From Limnohabitans sp. MMS-10A-178 (GTDB lineage: Bacteria; Pseudomonadota; Gammaproteobacteria; Burkholderiales; Burkholderiaceae_C), in NCBI RefSeq assembly GCF_003063375.1, contig NZ_NERY01000001.1, forward strand, positions 1,178,001-1,242,000: a DNA stretch of 64,000 nt, in the 5' to 3' direction. The notes beneath the pieces are model-generated. The model searched no databases. It saw only the letters and a list, made by a program, of their open reading frames with translations, and had not been told where the DNA came from. Position 1 is the first letter of the stretch, and each line of letters opens with the position of its first letter. The position numbers and the translations under genes are program-made. Shown piece after piece: positions 1 to 7,990 of this stretch.

Positions 1-1185
1 GGCAATGAACTCATCGATGTTGGCCAAGGCAACAGCCAAACCTTCGAGCACGTGACCGCGCTCGCGCGCTTTGCGCAGTGTGAACACGGTGCGACGTGTG
101 ACCACTTCGCGGCGGTGTTGCAAGAACACGCTGATGAGGTCTTTCAGGTTGCACAACTTAGGTTGGCCATCAATGAGGGCCACCATGTTGATACCAAAGG
201 TGTCTTGGAGTTGTGTCTGTTTGTACAGATTGTTGAGCACCACCTCGGGCACTTCACCGCGCTTGAGTTCAATGACCAAGCGCATGCCCGATTTGTCGGA
301 CTCGTCTTGAATGTGGCTGATGCCTTCGATCTTTTTCTCGTGAACCAATTCGGCCATGCGCTCTTGCAAGGTTTTCTTGTTCACTTGGTAGGGTAGTTCG
401 TCCACCACGATGCACTGACGCTGGCCTTTGTCGATGTCTTCAAAGTGGCACTTGGCGCGCATCACCACACGGCCACGGCCTGTGCGGTAGCCTTCTTTGA
501 CACCGCTGATGCCATAAATGATGCCAGCCGTCGGAAAGTCGGGCGCAGGAATAATTTCCATCAACTCTTCGATGCTGGCTTCGGGGTTGCGCAGCATGTG
601 CAAGCAAGCGTCAACCACTTCGTTCAAATTGTGCGGTGGAATGTTGGTGGCCATGCCCACCGCAATACCGCCAGAGCCATTCACCAACAGGTTGGGAATG
701 CGGCTGGGCAACACCAAAGGTTCTTTTTCAGAGCCGTCGTAATTGGGTCCAAAGTCGACGGTCTCTTTGTCGATGTCGGCCAACATTTCGTGCGCAATTT
801 TGGCCAAGCGAATTTCGGTGTATCGCATGGCCGCAGCGTTGTCGCCGTCGACCGATCCAAAGTTGCCTTGACCATCCACCAACATGTGACGCATGGAGAA
901 ATCTTGCGCCATGCGAACGATGGTGTCATAGACAGATTGGTCGCCGTGGGGGTGATATTTACCAATGACGTCACCCACAATACGCGCTGATTTTTTGTAG
1001 GCGCGGTTCCAGTCGTTGTTGAGCTCGTGCATGGCAAACAACACACGGCGGTGCACCGGCTTGAGGCCGTCTCGTGCGTCGGGCAAAGCGCGTCCCACAA
1101 TCACGCTCATGGCGTAGTCGAGGTAACTGCGGCGCATTTCCTCTTCTAGACTGATGGGGAGGGTTTCTTTAGCAAACTGGGTCAT
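1..1185 (-). CDS. gyrA: DNA gyrase subunit A, N-terminal part (cut by window edge)
   Basis: Gyrase A breaks and rejoins DNA in the A2B2 gyrase that introduces negative supercoils. The 395 codons seen cover the winged-helix/tower part of the N-terminal breakage-reunion domain; the rest lies left of the window. The ATG at 1185-1183 gives a protein starting [19 protein letters not shown]. Numbering matches E. coli: the catalytic tyrosine is Tyr122 within [10 protein letters not shown]. In the quinolone-determining region [13 protein letters not shown], position 83 is Gln (codon at 937-939) where E. coli has Ser, while Asp87 is kept. The gene diverges from the ompA-like gene. A candidate -10 TAAAAT lies at 1218-1223 on the minus strand. 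Identity is certain from the continuous conserved sequence. Confidence 0.97.
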   Translation of the reverse strand, partial: MTQFAKETLPISLEEEMRRSYLDYAMSVIVGRALPDARDGLKPVHRRVLFAMHELNNDWNRAYKKSARIVGDVIGKYHPHGDQSVYDTIVRMAQDFSMRHMLVDGQGNFGSVDGDNAAAMRYTEIRLAKIAHEMLADIDKETVDFGPNYDGSEKEPLVLPSRIPNLLVNGSGGIAVGMATNIPPHNLNEVVDACLHMLRNPEASIEELMEIIPAPDFPTAGIIYGISGVKEGYRTGRGRVVMRAKCHFEDIDKGQRQCIVVDELPYQVNKKTLQERMAELVHEKKIEGISHIQDESDKSGMRLVIELKRGEVPEVVLNNLYKQTQLQDTFGINMVALIDGQPKLCNLKDLISVFLQHRREVVTRRTVFTLRKARERGHVLEGLAVALANIDEFIA

Positions 1186-1207
1186 GAGGGGTCGGGCGCA
1201 CTGGGTG

Positions 1208-1238
1208 AAAGACTGTCATTTTAGGTCTAAAGACTGTC
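1208..1238 (-). promoter_or_regulatory. gyrA upstream region: 10-bp direct repeat flanking a candidate -10
   Basis: AAAGACTGTC occurs at 1208-1217 and again at 1229-1238, a 21-bp period (two helical turns). Between the copies, on the gyrA strand, lies TAAAAT (1218-1223), a plausible -10 box. No good -35 is visible at 16-18 bp. The repeat is seen directly; its role as a promoter or operator is inference. Confidence 0.35.
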
Positions 1239-1412
1239 GTTGATTTGCAACACATTGGTGGGATTGCTAAGTTGGTAGATAAGGGCTTTTCCTCATATTG
1301 GGGATTTGGCTTAGAGCTATGGCACAATGAATTCAACGTTTTGGGTGATGGTCATTCAAATCGTCTCTTTTCTCGCAGGATGTCTGCGGTATTAATCCCC
1401 ATGAGGAGAACC

Positions 1413-2093
1413 ATGAAAAAATTCAACAAAGTGGCATTGGTGTTGGCTTCAGTCACCTTGGCAAGCGCAGCAAGCGCTCAATCCGTATCCAACTGGCGCG
1501 ACAGTGCCGGTACTGCTTGGAAAAACGGTACAAATGATCTCTGCTGGAGAGACGCTTCCTGGACGCCTGCTACAGCCGCTGCTGGTTGCGATGGCGCCAT
1601 TGTTCCACCTAAGGCTGCTCCAGCTCCCGCACCCGCTCCAGCTCCCGCACCAAGAGCAGCTGCGCCTGCACCCGCTCCTGCAGCAAAACCTGCACCAGCA
1701 CCAGCACCAATACCCCCAGCACCTCCCCCAGCTGCAGCCACCAAAGTGACTTACGCTGCTGACACCTTCTTTGACTTTAACAAATCAGCTTTGAAAGCTG
1801 ACGGCAAAGCCAAGTTGGACGATTTGGTTGGCAAAGTCAAAGCCATCAACCTCGAAGTGATCATTGCTGTGGGTCACACTGACTCTGTTGGCGCTGACGC
1901 CTACAACCAAGCTTTGTCTGTCAAGCGTGCTGACGCTGTCAAGGCTTACTTGGTAACCAAAGGCATCGAGAAAAACCGCGTTTACACAGAAGGCAAGGGC
2001 GAGAAGCAACCCGTTGCTGACAACAAGACAGACTCTGGCCGTTCCAAAAACCGCCGCGTTGAAATCGAAGTTGTGGGTACACGCCCCAACTGA
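1413..2093 (+). CDS. ompA: OmpA-family outer membrane / peptidoglycan-binding protein
   Basis: A 226-residue secreted protein that should tether the outer membrane to peptidoglycan. Residues 1-23 are a signal peptide (MKKFNKVALVLASVTLASA, cleavage after SAQ or just before). A short segment with two cysteines (Cys44 and Cys59) follows, then an Ala-Pro-rich linker (about 65-108). The C-terminal OmpA/MotB domain (about 113-224) contains GHTDSVG and the conserved KRADAV and NRRVEI motifs that contact diaminopimelate. There is no N-terminal beta-barrel, so this is a linker-plus-OmpA-domain type common in Burkholderiales. The start at 1413 is chosen because AGGAG lies at 1404-1408 and the signal peptide begins there; the reading frame is open upstream to 1245 without support. 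The gene is monocistronic, ending in a terminator at 2136-2160. Confidence 0.9.
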   Translation: MKKFNKVALVLASVTLASAASAQSVSNWRDSAGTAWKNGTNDLCWRDASWTPATAAAGCDGAIVPPKAAPAPAPAPAPAPRAAAPAPAPAAKPAPAPAPIPPAPPPAAATKVTYAADTFFDFNKSALKADGKAKLDDLVGKVKAINLEVIIAVGHTDSVGADAYNQALSVKRADAVKAYLVTKGIEKNRVYTEGKGEKQPVADNKTDSGRSKNRRVEIEVVGTRPN

Positions 2094-2100
2094 TCAAGCC

Positions 2101-2124
2101 TTAGCTTGAATTAAATCAAGCTAA
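2101..2124 (+). other. Inverted repeat just after ompA
   Basis: TTAGCTTGA (2101-2109) and TCAAGCTAA (2116-2124) form a perfect 9-bp stem with a 6-base loop, eight bases after the ompA stop. With the terminator hairpin 12 bases later it gives two stem-loops in tandem at the 3' end of the transcript. Protection of the mRNA from 3' exonucleases is a reasonable inference. Confidence 0.6.
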
Positions 2125-2135
2125 ATTGTTCATAT

Positions 2136-2160
2136 AAAGCCTCCTTCGGGAGGCTTTTTT
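2136..2160 (+). terminator. Rho-independent terminator of ompA
   Basis: AAAGCCTCC (2136-2144), a TTCG tetraloop, and GGAGGCTTT (2149-2157) form a 9-bp GC-rich stem running into TTTTTT. This is a textbook intrinsic terminator with a stable UUCG loop. Confidence 0.95.
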
Positions 2161-2173
2161 ACTTTCGGAGACA

Positions 2174-2923
2174 ATGGCGGCTATGACTTCACAAACAACC
2201 CACTCACAATTTTCCTCATCCAATGTGGATCCAGCCGAACTGGCCAAGTTTTCTGACTTGGCGCACCGTTGGTGGGACACTGAAAGTGAATTCAGGCCTT
2301 TGCATCAAATCAATCCTTTGAGGTTGAATTGGATTCAGACCCTCGTGCCACTGGCGGGCAAGAAAGTGCTTGATGTCGGTTGTGGCGGTGGCATCTTGGC
2401 CGACGCGATGGCAAGACAAGGCGCGCAAGTGTTGGGCATTGATTTGGCCGTCAAGTCACTCAAAGTGGCGCAATTGCATGCATTGGAGGCTGGCACACAA
2501 GGTGTTCAATACCAAGAAATTAGCGCCGAAGATTTGGCATCTGAGCAAGCTGGCCAGTTTGATGTTGTTACCTGCATGGAAATGTTAGAGCATGTGCCCG
2601 ACCCTGCAGCAGTTGTCAAGGCGTGTGCTCAATTGGTGAAGCCTGGCGGCTGGGTTTTCTTTTCCACATTGAATCGCAATCCAAAATCATTCTTGTTTGC
2701 CATTGTTGGCGCCGAGTATGTGCTCAATTTGTTGCCCAAGGGTACTCATGAGTACGCCCGCTTGATCAAGCCCAGTGAATTGGCCGATTGGGTGCGATCC
2801 GAAGGTCTTTCATTGAATCAAATGAAAGGCATGGGCTACAACCCTTTCACTCGAGTTTACGCCATGAACTCGGACACAGACGTGAACTATCTGATGGCCA
2901 CTCAAAAGCCATCAGATGTGTGA
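2174..2923 (+). CDS. ubiG: Ubiquinone biosynthesis O-methyltransferase UbiG
   Basis: SAM-dependent enzyme carrying out both O-methylations of ubiquinone synthesis (the 2-polyprenyl-6-hydroxyphenol and the 3-demethylubiquinol steps). The 249 residues carry the family signatures [10 protein letters not shown] near the N-terminus, the SAM motif VLDVGCGGG (about 65-73), and [11 protein letters not shown]. The later [20 protein letters not shown] segment is typical of UbiG. Start choice is uncertain: GGAG at 2167-2170 is 3 bases before the ATG at 2174 and 12 before the ATG at 2183. gph follows 15 bases downstream in the same direction, a conserved ubiG-gph pair in betaproteobacteria. Confidence 0.95.
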   Translation: MAAMTSQTTHSQFSSSNVDPAELAKFSDLAHRWWDTESEFRPLHQINPLRLNWIQTLVPLAGKKVLDVGCGGGILADAMARQGAQVLGIDLAVKSLKVAQLHALEAGTQGVQYQEISAEDLASEQAGQFDVVTCMEMLEHVPDPAAVVKACAQLVKPGGWVFFSTLNRNPKSFLFAIVGAEYVLNLLPKGTHEYARLIKPSELADWVRSEGLSLNQMKGMGYNPFTRVYAMNSDTDVNYLMATQKPSDV

Positions 2924-2938
2924 AAGCTCAAACCATCC

Positions 2939-3607
2939 ATGATGAAGTTTCAAAACATTCAGGCGGTGTTGTTTGACCTCGATGGCACGCTCATTGACAG
3001 CGCGCCAGACTTAGGGGCGGCCGTCGATAAGATGCGAGTAGACCGCGGCATGCCTTCCTTGCCGCTGCTTCATTACAGGCCCATGGCCGGCGCAGGCGCA
3101 AGGGGCATGATTGGTTTGGCTTTTGGTTTTACACCTGAGCATCCTGAATACGACGCACTGAAAGAAGAATTTTTTTGCAATTACGAAAATTGCATGACCG
3201 AAAGAACGTTTGCATTTGAAGGTGTTTCACAAATGATCGAGGCCCTGGTATCAGCCAAATTGCCTTGGGGCGTTGTGACCAACAAGTCCAAGCGTTTTGC
3301 CGAGCCTCTCACGCAGGGCATGTCACTTTTTGAGACTGCGGCTGTAGTTATCAGTGGCGATACCACGCCTCATGCTAAACCGCATCCTGCCCCCTTGCTG
3401 GAAGCGGCCAGGCGTTTAGGCATTGCACCTGAAGCTTGTGTATATGTGGGTGACGATGAGCGTGACATTGTGGCGGGTCATGCTGCAAATATGAAAACGG
3501 TGGCAGCCACCTATGGCTACTTGGGGGCGCACAGCGATGTTGAAAAATGGGGTGCTCATGCCCAAATTCATTCGCCATCTGAGTTGTTAAATTTGATATC
3601 AAGCTGA
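2939..3607 (+). CDS. gph: Phosphoglycolate phosphatase (HAD superfamily)
   Basis: Removes phosphate from 2-phosphoglycolate, which arises from DNA repair and oxygen chemistry. The 222-residue HAD protein shows motif I FDLDGTLID (nucleophile Asp13, acid Asp15), motif II VVTNKS, the lysine of motif III in AKPHPAPLLEAA, and motif IV VGDDERDIVAG. A cap domain sits between motifs I and II (about 20-90), as expected for Gph. It probably shares a transcript with ubiG (15-base gap). Start could be either of two adjacent ATGs (2939 or 2942). Confidence 0.92.
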   Translation: MMKFQNIQAVLFDLDGTLIDSAPDLGAAVDKMRVDRGMPSLPLLHYRPMAGAGARGMIGLAFGFTPEHPEYDALKEEFFCNYENCMTERTFAFEGVSQMIEALVSAKLPWGVVTNKSKRFAEPLTQGMSLFETAAVVISGDTTPHAKPHPAPLLEAARRLGIAPEACVYVGDDERDIVAGHAANMKTVAATYGYLGAHSDVEKWGAHAQIHSPSELLNLISS

Positions 3608-3788
3608 ACAAGCTCAACTGAATTTAACAGCCAGCCTAGGGCTCGGAAAAATTTTCACGCTGAGTAGTACTTCTCTGCACAAAAAACGGGCGCCTTGACC
3701 TTCTTTTGGGGTTTTGGAGGCTGTCAAATCTGAAGACCCCGTTATGCTATGGGCTGAATTTATCGATGATTTAGCAACAGGAGTTTTC

Positions 3789-4703
3789 ATGAGCAACGTG
3801 ACTTGGTCTGGTGGTGTAGAGCATTGGACAAAAAAGGGTGATATCAATCTGTTTCTTTGGCAGAAAAAAGCATCCCCCAAGGTGCCTTATGTCGGTACCA
3901 TTTTCTTTGTACACGGATCGTCTATGGCCTCACAGCCAACCTTCGATTTGTCGGTGCCTGGCCGTCCTTACTCTTCCGTCATGGACTGGTTTACAGAGCG
4001 CGGCTTCGATACCTGGACCATGGACAACGAGGGCTATGGCCGCTCTGACAAACACCGCCCTATCAACTCTGACATTGCCAATGGCGCAGAAGATTTGGCG
4101 GCAGGCAGTGAGTACATTTTGAAGCATTCAGTGTCTCAAAAGCTTTATTTGTATGGCATTTCCTCTGGTGCTTTGAAGGCGGCATTGTTTGCACAAAATC
4201 ACCCAGAGCGAATTGCCAAATTGGCCCTTGATGCATTTGTCTGGACGGGTGAGGGCAGCCATACCTTGGAGCAGCGCCGCAAAAAATTACCCGAGTTTTT
4301 GGCCAAAAATCGCAGGCCCATTGATCGCGCTTTTGTGCACAGCATTTTTGATCGAGACCATCCAGACACTGCTGACCAAGCCACAGTCAGCGCTTTTGCA
4401 GATGCCATTCTGACTTTGGATGACTCCATGCCAACTGGCACGTACGTAGACATGTGCTCCAAGTTGCCAGTGGTCGATCCCCTCAAAATTTCTGTGCCTA
4501 CCATTGTGATGCGTGGCGAGTACGATGGCATTGCGGGTCTTGATGACCTCGTCGATTTCTACAAACTGCTGCCCAACACAGACAAGCAGTTCAGTGTGAT
4601 GGCCGGTATTTCTCATGCCAGTTTTCAGCAAAAAAACTACTTGATGGCCTATCATATTCTGCACAGTTACTACACCATGCCTGAACCAATCTACAGGGGA
4701 TAA
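3789..4703 (+). CDS. Alpha/beta hydrolase, unknown substrate
   Basis: A 304-residue cytoplasmic alpha/beta-hydrolase-fold enzyme. The nucleophile elbow is YGISSGA (Ser125), the acid is probably the Asp of MRGEYDGIAG and the base the His of GISHASF near the C-terminus. The oxyanion region is FFVHGSS. ATG 3789 is chosen because AGGAG at 3779-3783 is spaced 5 bases from it; the frame stays open upstream to 3714 but without a ribosome site. The gene is 3 bases upstream of a Bug-type binding protein, so the pair probably handles one organic acid or ester. The substrate cannot be read from the sequence. There is no signal peptide. Confidence 0.85.
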   Translation: MSNVTWSGGVEHWTKKGDINLFLWQKKASPKVPYVGTIFFVHGSSMASQPTFDLSVPGRPYSSVMDWFTERGFDTWTMDNEGYGRSDKHRPINSDIANGAEDLAAGSEYILKHSVSQKLYLYGISSGALKAALFAQNHPERIAKLALDAFVWTGEGSHTLEQRRKKLPEFLAKNRRPIDRAFVHSIFDRDHPDTADQATVSAFADAILTLDDSMPTGTYVDMCSKLPVVDPLKISVPTIVMRGEYDGIAGLDDLVDFYKLLPNTDKQFSVMAGISHASFQQKNYLMAYHILHSYYTMPEPIYRG

Positions 4704-4706
4704 ACC

Positions 4707-5687
4707 ATGCGTCACACCGTTCGACAGTTTTGTAAAGTTGCACTGCTCAGTTGCATTTTGGGGGGCTCAGCCAGCCTTGCTTTGGCGCAGGCCTATCCCA
4801 ACAAGCCCATCAAATTGATCGTGCCATTTGCGCCCGGAGGTTTCACGGACGTTGTGGCGCGCATCTTGGGGCAAAAACTATCTGTTTCACTGGGGCAGCC
4901 CTTTGTCATTGAAAACAAGGCGGGAGCTGGTTCTACCATCGGCACAGACTTTGTGGCCAAGGCCGCTCCCGATGGCTACACCTTGGTGATGGTGTCTACC
5001 ACGCACGTGATCAGCCCATCCATCTATCCCAAGTTGCCCTACGATCCCATTAAGAGCTTCACGCCCGTGGCCAAGTTGGTTGATTCTGCGTATGTGTTGT
5101 TGGTCAACCCCAAAGTGCCAGCCAACAACGTGGCTGAATTCATTGCGCTGGCCAAGGCCTCGCCTGACAAAATTCACTATGCATCATCTGGCAACGGCAG
5201 TGCGCAGCATTTGATGGGCGGTATGTTTGCCGCAATGACAGGCGTCAAGATGAAACACGTGCCTTACAAGGGCAGTGGTGGCGCGGCCAATGACCTGGTT
5301 GCGGGTGTGGTTGAGAGTAGTTTTGCGGGTGTTCCCAATGCCATGGCGCAGGTGCCCGCGGGTAGGCTCAAGGCTTTGGCTGTCACCACCTCTAAACGCA
5401 TTCCACAGCTGCCTGATGTGCCCACCATGCAAGAGGCGGGTGTACCTGGGTACAACGCCAGTATTTGGCTCGGACTTTTGGCACCAGCTGGCACACCCAG
5501 AGATGTGGTCATGAAGCTCAATGCTGAAATTGCCAAAGTTTTGAACTCAGCCGATACAAAGAAGGAGTTGTATGCAGCTGGCGTTGAGGCCGATCTTTCT
5601 TCCCCTGAGGCATTGAACACCCTGATGGTTCAAGAATTGGACCGTTGGGGCAAAGTGATCAAAGACGCGGGCATTACCATGCAATAA
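4707..5687 (+). CDS. Bug/TctC-family periplasmic binding protein
   Basis: A 326-residue substrate-binding protein of the tripartite tricarboxylate transporter family (Bug proteins, greatly expanded in Burkholderiales). A signal peptide is visible (ends near SLALAQA, residue 28). The diagnostic start of the mature protein, YPNKPIKLIVPFAPGGFTD, is followed by IENKAGAGSTIGTDFVAKA and the PDGYTLVM motif that line the carboxylate pocket. No tctA/tctB membrane genes are nearby, so it is an orphan that either uses membrane partners encoded elsewhere or acts as a sensor. It is likely cotranscribed with the upstream hydrolase. Confidence 0.92.
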   Translation: MRHTVRQFCKVALLSCILGGSASLALAQAYPNKPIKLIVPFAPGGFTDVVARILGQKLSVSLGQPFVIENKAGAGSTIGTDFVAKAAPDGYTLVMVSTTHVISPSIYPKLPYDPIKSFTPVAKLVDSAYVLLVNPKVPANNVAEFIALAKASPDKIHYASSGNGSAQHLMGGMFAAMTGVKMKHVPYKGSGGAANDLVAGVVESSFAGVPNAMAQVPAGRLKALAVTTSKRIPQLPDVPTMQEAGVPGYNASIWLGLLAPAGTPRDVVMKLNAEIAKVLNSADTKKELYAAGVEADLSSPEALNTLMVQELDRWGKVIKDAGITMQ

Positions 5688-5699
5688 AGCAGAAATTTC

Positions 5700-6800
5700 A
5701 TGTCCAATAGCGGCATGACATTTCAGCTAATCAGTGAGATTCGAAACCAATTGCGTTGCTTGGGGGCACGTCCTGCCCATGAGCAACGCATTTTGCGTTT
5801 ATGGTCCCAAGCCAAGCCGCAAAACAGTGGCAGCCGGCCTTTAGAAAGCTTCATGCCTGCCGGTTTGCGTCAAGCATTGCCGGAGTTGTCTGACAAACTT
5901 GCTAACTTGCTTCGCTTGCAATCAGCGCATCCTGCAGAAGATGGCTCGGTGCGTTGGCTACTTGCTCTGCAAGATGGGCAGACCGTTGAAACAGTGGGCT
6001 TACCCCGCGATGGTGTGTGCGTGTCTTCTCAAGTGGGCTGCGCAGTGGGTTGTGTGTTTTGCATGACGGGCAAAGAAGGCTTGATTCGCCAAGTGGGCAG
6101 TGCAGAAATGGTGGCGCAAGTTGCTTTTGCAAGGCTGCATCGTCCCGTCAAAAAAGTGGTGTTCATGGGAATGGGTGAGCCAGCCCACAATTTAGACAAT
6201 GTGTTGGAGGCCATCGATCTGCTTGGCACAGTGGGCAACATTGCTCACAAATCATTGGTGTTTTCAACGGTGGGCGACGCGCGTGTTTTTGAGCGATTGC
6301 CCCTTGGCTTGGTCAAGCCAGCGTTGGCGCTTTCTTTGCATTCCACCCGCGCCGATTTGCGTGTCCAATTGTTGCCACGGGCACCCAAAATGAGCCCTGA
6401 AGAGTTGATAGAGGCTGCAGAAATTTATGCCCAACAAACGGGCTACCCCATCCAATACCAGTGGACACTTCTGCAAGGCGTCAATGACACGGAAGAGGAA
6501 ATAGAGGGCATCGTTCGCTTGCTAAAGGGCAAATATGCACTCATGAACATGATTCCCTACAACGCCGTAGACGACTTGCCCTTCAAGCGACCCTCATGGG
6601 AGCGAGCCGCAGAAATTGCGCGAACGCTTCACAGGCGCGGCATTTTGACCAAGCTCAGAAATTCAGCAGGGCAAGATGTGGAAGGTGGATGCGGGCAATT
6701 GCGTGCGCGTCAAATCCAGGCTGCAGCCGGAGAGTCTCAACTTGCCAATGCAGAAAAGCCTATTCACTTTGTCAAAGCGAAGCCAGCCACTGTTTTGTAA
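5700..6800 (+). CDS. RlmN/Cfr-family radical SAM RNA methyltransferase
   Basis: A 366-residue radical SAM enzyme of the class that methylates adenosine 2503 of 23S rRNA (RlmN at C2, Cfr at C8). The 4Fe-4S triad is Cys114/Cys118/Cys121 in CAVGCVFC, preceded by CVSSQVG. MGMGEPAHNLDNV (156-168) binds SAM, LSLHS is at 211-215, and Cys331 in DVEGGCGQL is the second catalytic cysteine. The pattern CxxGCxFCxTGxxGL resembles Cfr and Gram-positive RlmN more than the ALECKFCSTA form of typical proteobacterial RlmN, and the usual ndk-rlmN neighbours are absent. It is therefore probably a paralogue of the housekeeping gene. The 3' end overlaps the convergent monooxygenase by 37 bases. A second in-frame ATG is at 5715. 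Confidence 0.85.
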   Translation: MSNSGMTFQLISEIRNQLRCLGARPAHEQRILRLWSQAKPQNSGSRPLESFMPAGLRQALPELSDKLANLLRLQSAHPAEDGSVRWLLALQDGQTVETVGLPRDGVCVSSQVGCAVGCVFCMTGKEGLIRQVGSAEMVAQVAFARLHRPVKKVVFMGMGEPAHNLDNVLEAIDLLGTVGNIAHKSLVFSTVGDARVFERLPLGLVKPALALSLHSTRADLRVQLLPRAPKMSPEELIEAAEIYAQQTGYPIQYQWTLLQGVNDTEEEIEGIVRLLKGKYALMNMIPYNAVDDLPFKRPSWERAAEIARTLHRRGILTKLRNSAGQDVEGGCGQLRARQIQAAAGESQLANAEKPIHFVKAKPATVL

Positions 6801-7990
6801 TTGTCAGAAATTTGGCGCAACTCGTCTTGGCTAATGAGGTCGTCGATGTGTCTGAAGGGCTTGCCGCCGCTCAGCTCTTGCGCCTTCATGATGATGAAGT
6901 CGGGTGGCACATTTCGATTGGTCTCGACCACCTTGGCCGTGGGCGCCAAACGCAAAGCTTCGTAGGCTTTCAATGCGTCTTGTGGGTTGCTGTGTTGGCT
7001 CAGTTGCTCTGCCAAAGTGCGAGCATCAATCAGCGCTTGCGCTGAGCCGTTGGAGCCACGAGGGTACATCGGGTGAGCCGCATCGCCCATGAGGGTTACG
7101 CGGCCTTGTGTCCAAAAGGGCAAAGCATCTTTGTCGACCATGGGGTATTCGAAAACCTTCTCAGCTTTCAAAATAAGCTCGGGCACATTCAGGAAATCAA
7201 ACTTCCAGTCTTTGAAAATTTCTGCGCACACGGCCGGATCACCTGGCCGATTCCAGTCATTCATGGCGGCATTGGGTTTTTGGAGTTCAGCCACCCAATT
7301 GATGAGCTTATTGCCTTTGCCATCGACATTGTCAATGATGGGGTAAATGACCATCTTGCCAACTTCAACAGTGCCAATTCGCAAATAACTTTTGCCAGTC
7401 AAAATGGGCGGGTGAACTGTGACGCCGCGCCACGTATTGATGCCCGCAAAACAAAGTGCATCTTGGGGATGCATTTGCTTTCGCATGACGGAGTTCACGC
7501 CATCACATGCCACTGCAATTTGAGCCTTGACTGAAACGGGCTGGCCCGTGTGAGCGTTTGAAAAATCAATTTGAACGCCATCGGCATTTTGGGAAAAGCC
7601 TGTGCAGCGCATGCCCGTGTGCACTTTGTTGGCTCCCAAACGGCTCACAGCTGCATCAAACAAAATGCGATGCAACTTGCCTCGGTGAATGCCTATTTCA
7701 GGCAGGTCATAGCCTGCATGCCGGCCACGGGCTTCTCGGTAGACGTATTGACCATGCTGTGTGTAGAACACACTTTCAAGATTTTCAATGCCAGCCGACT
7801 CCAGCGCCTCTTGAACCCCCAATGCTGCAAGCTCGCGCATGCCGTGCGGTAGCAAGGTGATGCCAACGCCAATTTCTTTGATGTCGGTCACACTTTCAAA
7901 GACATCGCAATCAATGCCGCGCTTGTGCAGACCCAACGCAAAACTCAAACCGTCAATGCCGCCCCCCACAATGGCAATGTTCATGTTCAT
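6764..7990 (-). CDS. FAD-dependent monooxygenase (aromatic-ring hydroxylase type)
   Basis: A 408-residue group A flavoprotein monooxygenase, the family of salicylate and 3-hydroxybenzoate hydroxylases. The N-terminal Rossmann motif is IAIVGGGIDGLSFA, with Asp in place of the usual Ala at position 13. The conserved GDAAHPMYPRGSNGSAQA near residue 300 binds FAD. IAVACDGVNSVMRK corresponds to the DG motif that contacts both FAD and NAD(P)H. It is the last gene of a minus-strand operon and its ATG overlaps the stop of the Bug protein by 4 bases (7987-7990). The substrate is unknown; pairing with a Bug protein suggests an aromatic or cyclic acid. Confidence 0.88.
   Translation of the reverse strand: MNMNIAIVGGGIDGLSFALGLHKRGIDCDVFESVTDIKEIGVGITLLPHGMRELAALGVQEALESAGIENLESVFYTQHGQYVYREARGRHAGYDLPEIGIHRGKLHRILFDAAVSRLGANKVHTGMRCTGFSQNADGVQIDFSNAHTGQPVSVKAQIAVACDGVNSVMRKQMHPQDALCFAGINTWRGVTVHPPILTGKSYLRIGTVEVGKMVIYPIIDNVDGKGNKLINWVAELQKPNAAMNDWNRPGDPAVCAEIFKDWKFDFLNVPELILKAEKVFEYPMVDKDALPFWTQGRVTLMGDAAHPMYPRGSNGSAQALIDARTLAEQLSQHSNPQDALKAYEALRLAPTAKVVETNRNVPPDFIIMKAQELSGGKPFRHIDDLISQDELRQISDNYKTVAGFALTK

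Noticed and set aside
1621..1735. Possible CRISPR-like or regulatory repeat (GCACCCGCTCC / CCAGCACCA)
   Set aside because: These are codon repeats of the Ala-Pro linker, without regular spacers.
1478..1744. Gly/Ala-rich open frame antisense to the OmpA linker
   Set aside because: It mirrors the Pro/Ala repeat codons of ompA and has no ribosome site or recognisable domain.
3695..3748. Promoter TTGACC...TATGCT before the first hydrolase
   Set aside because: Spacing is 42 bases; nearer -35 matches are poor, so no promoter is called.
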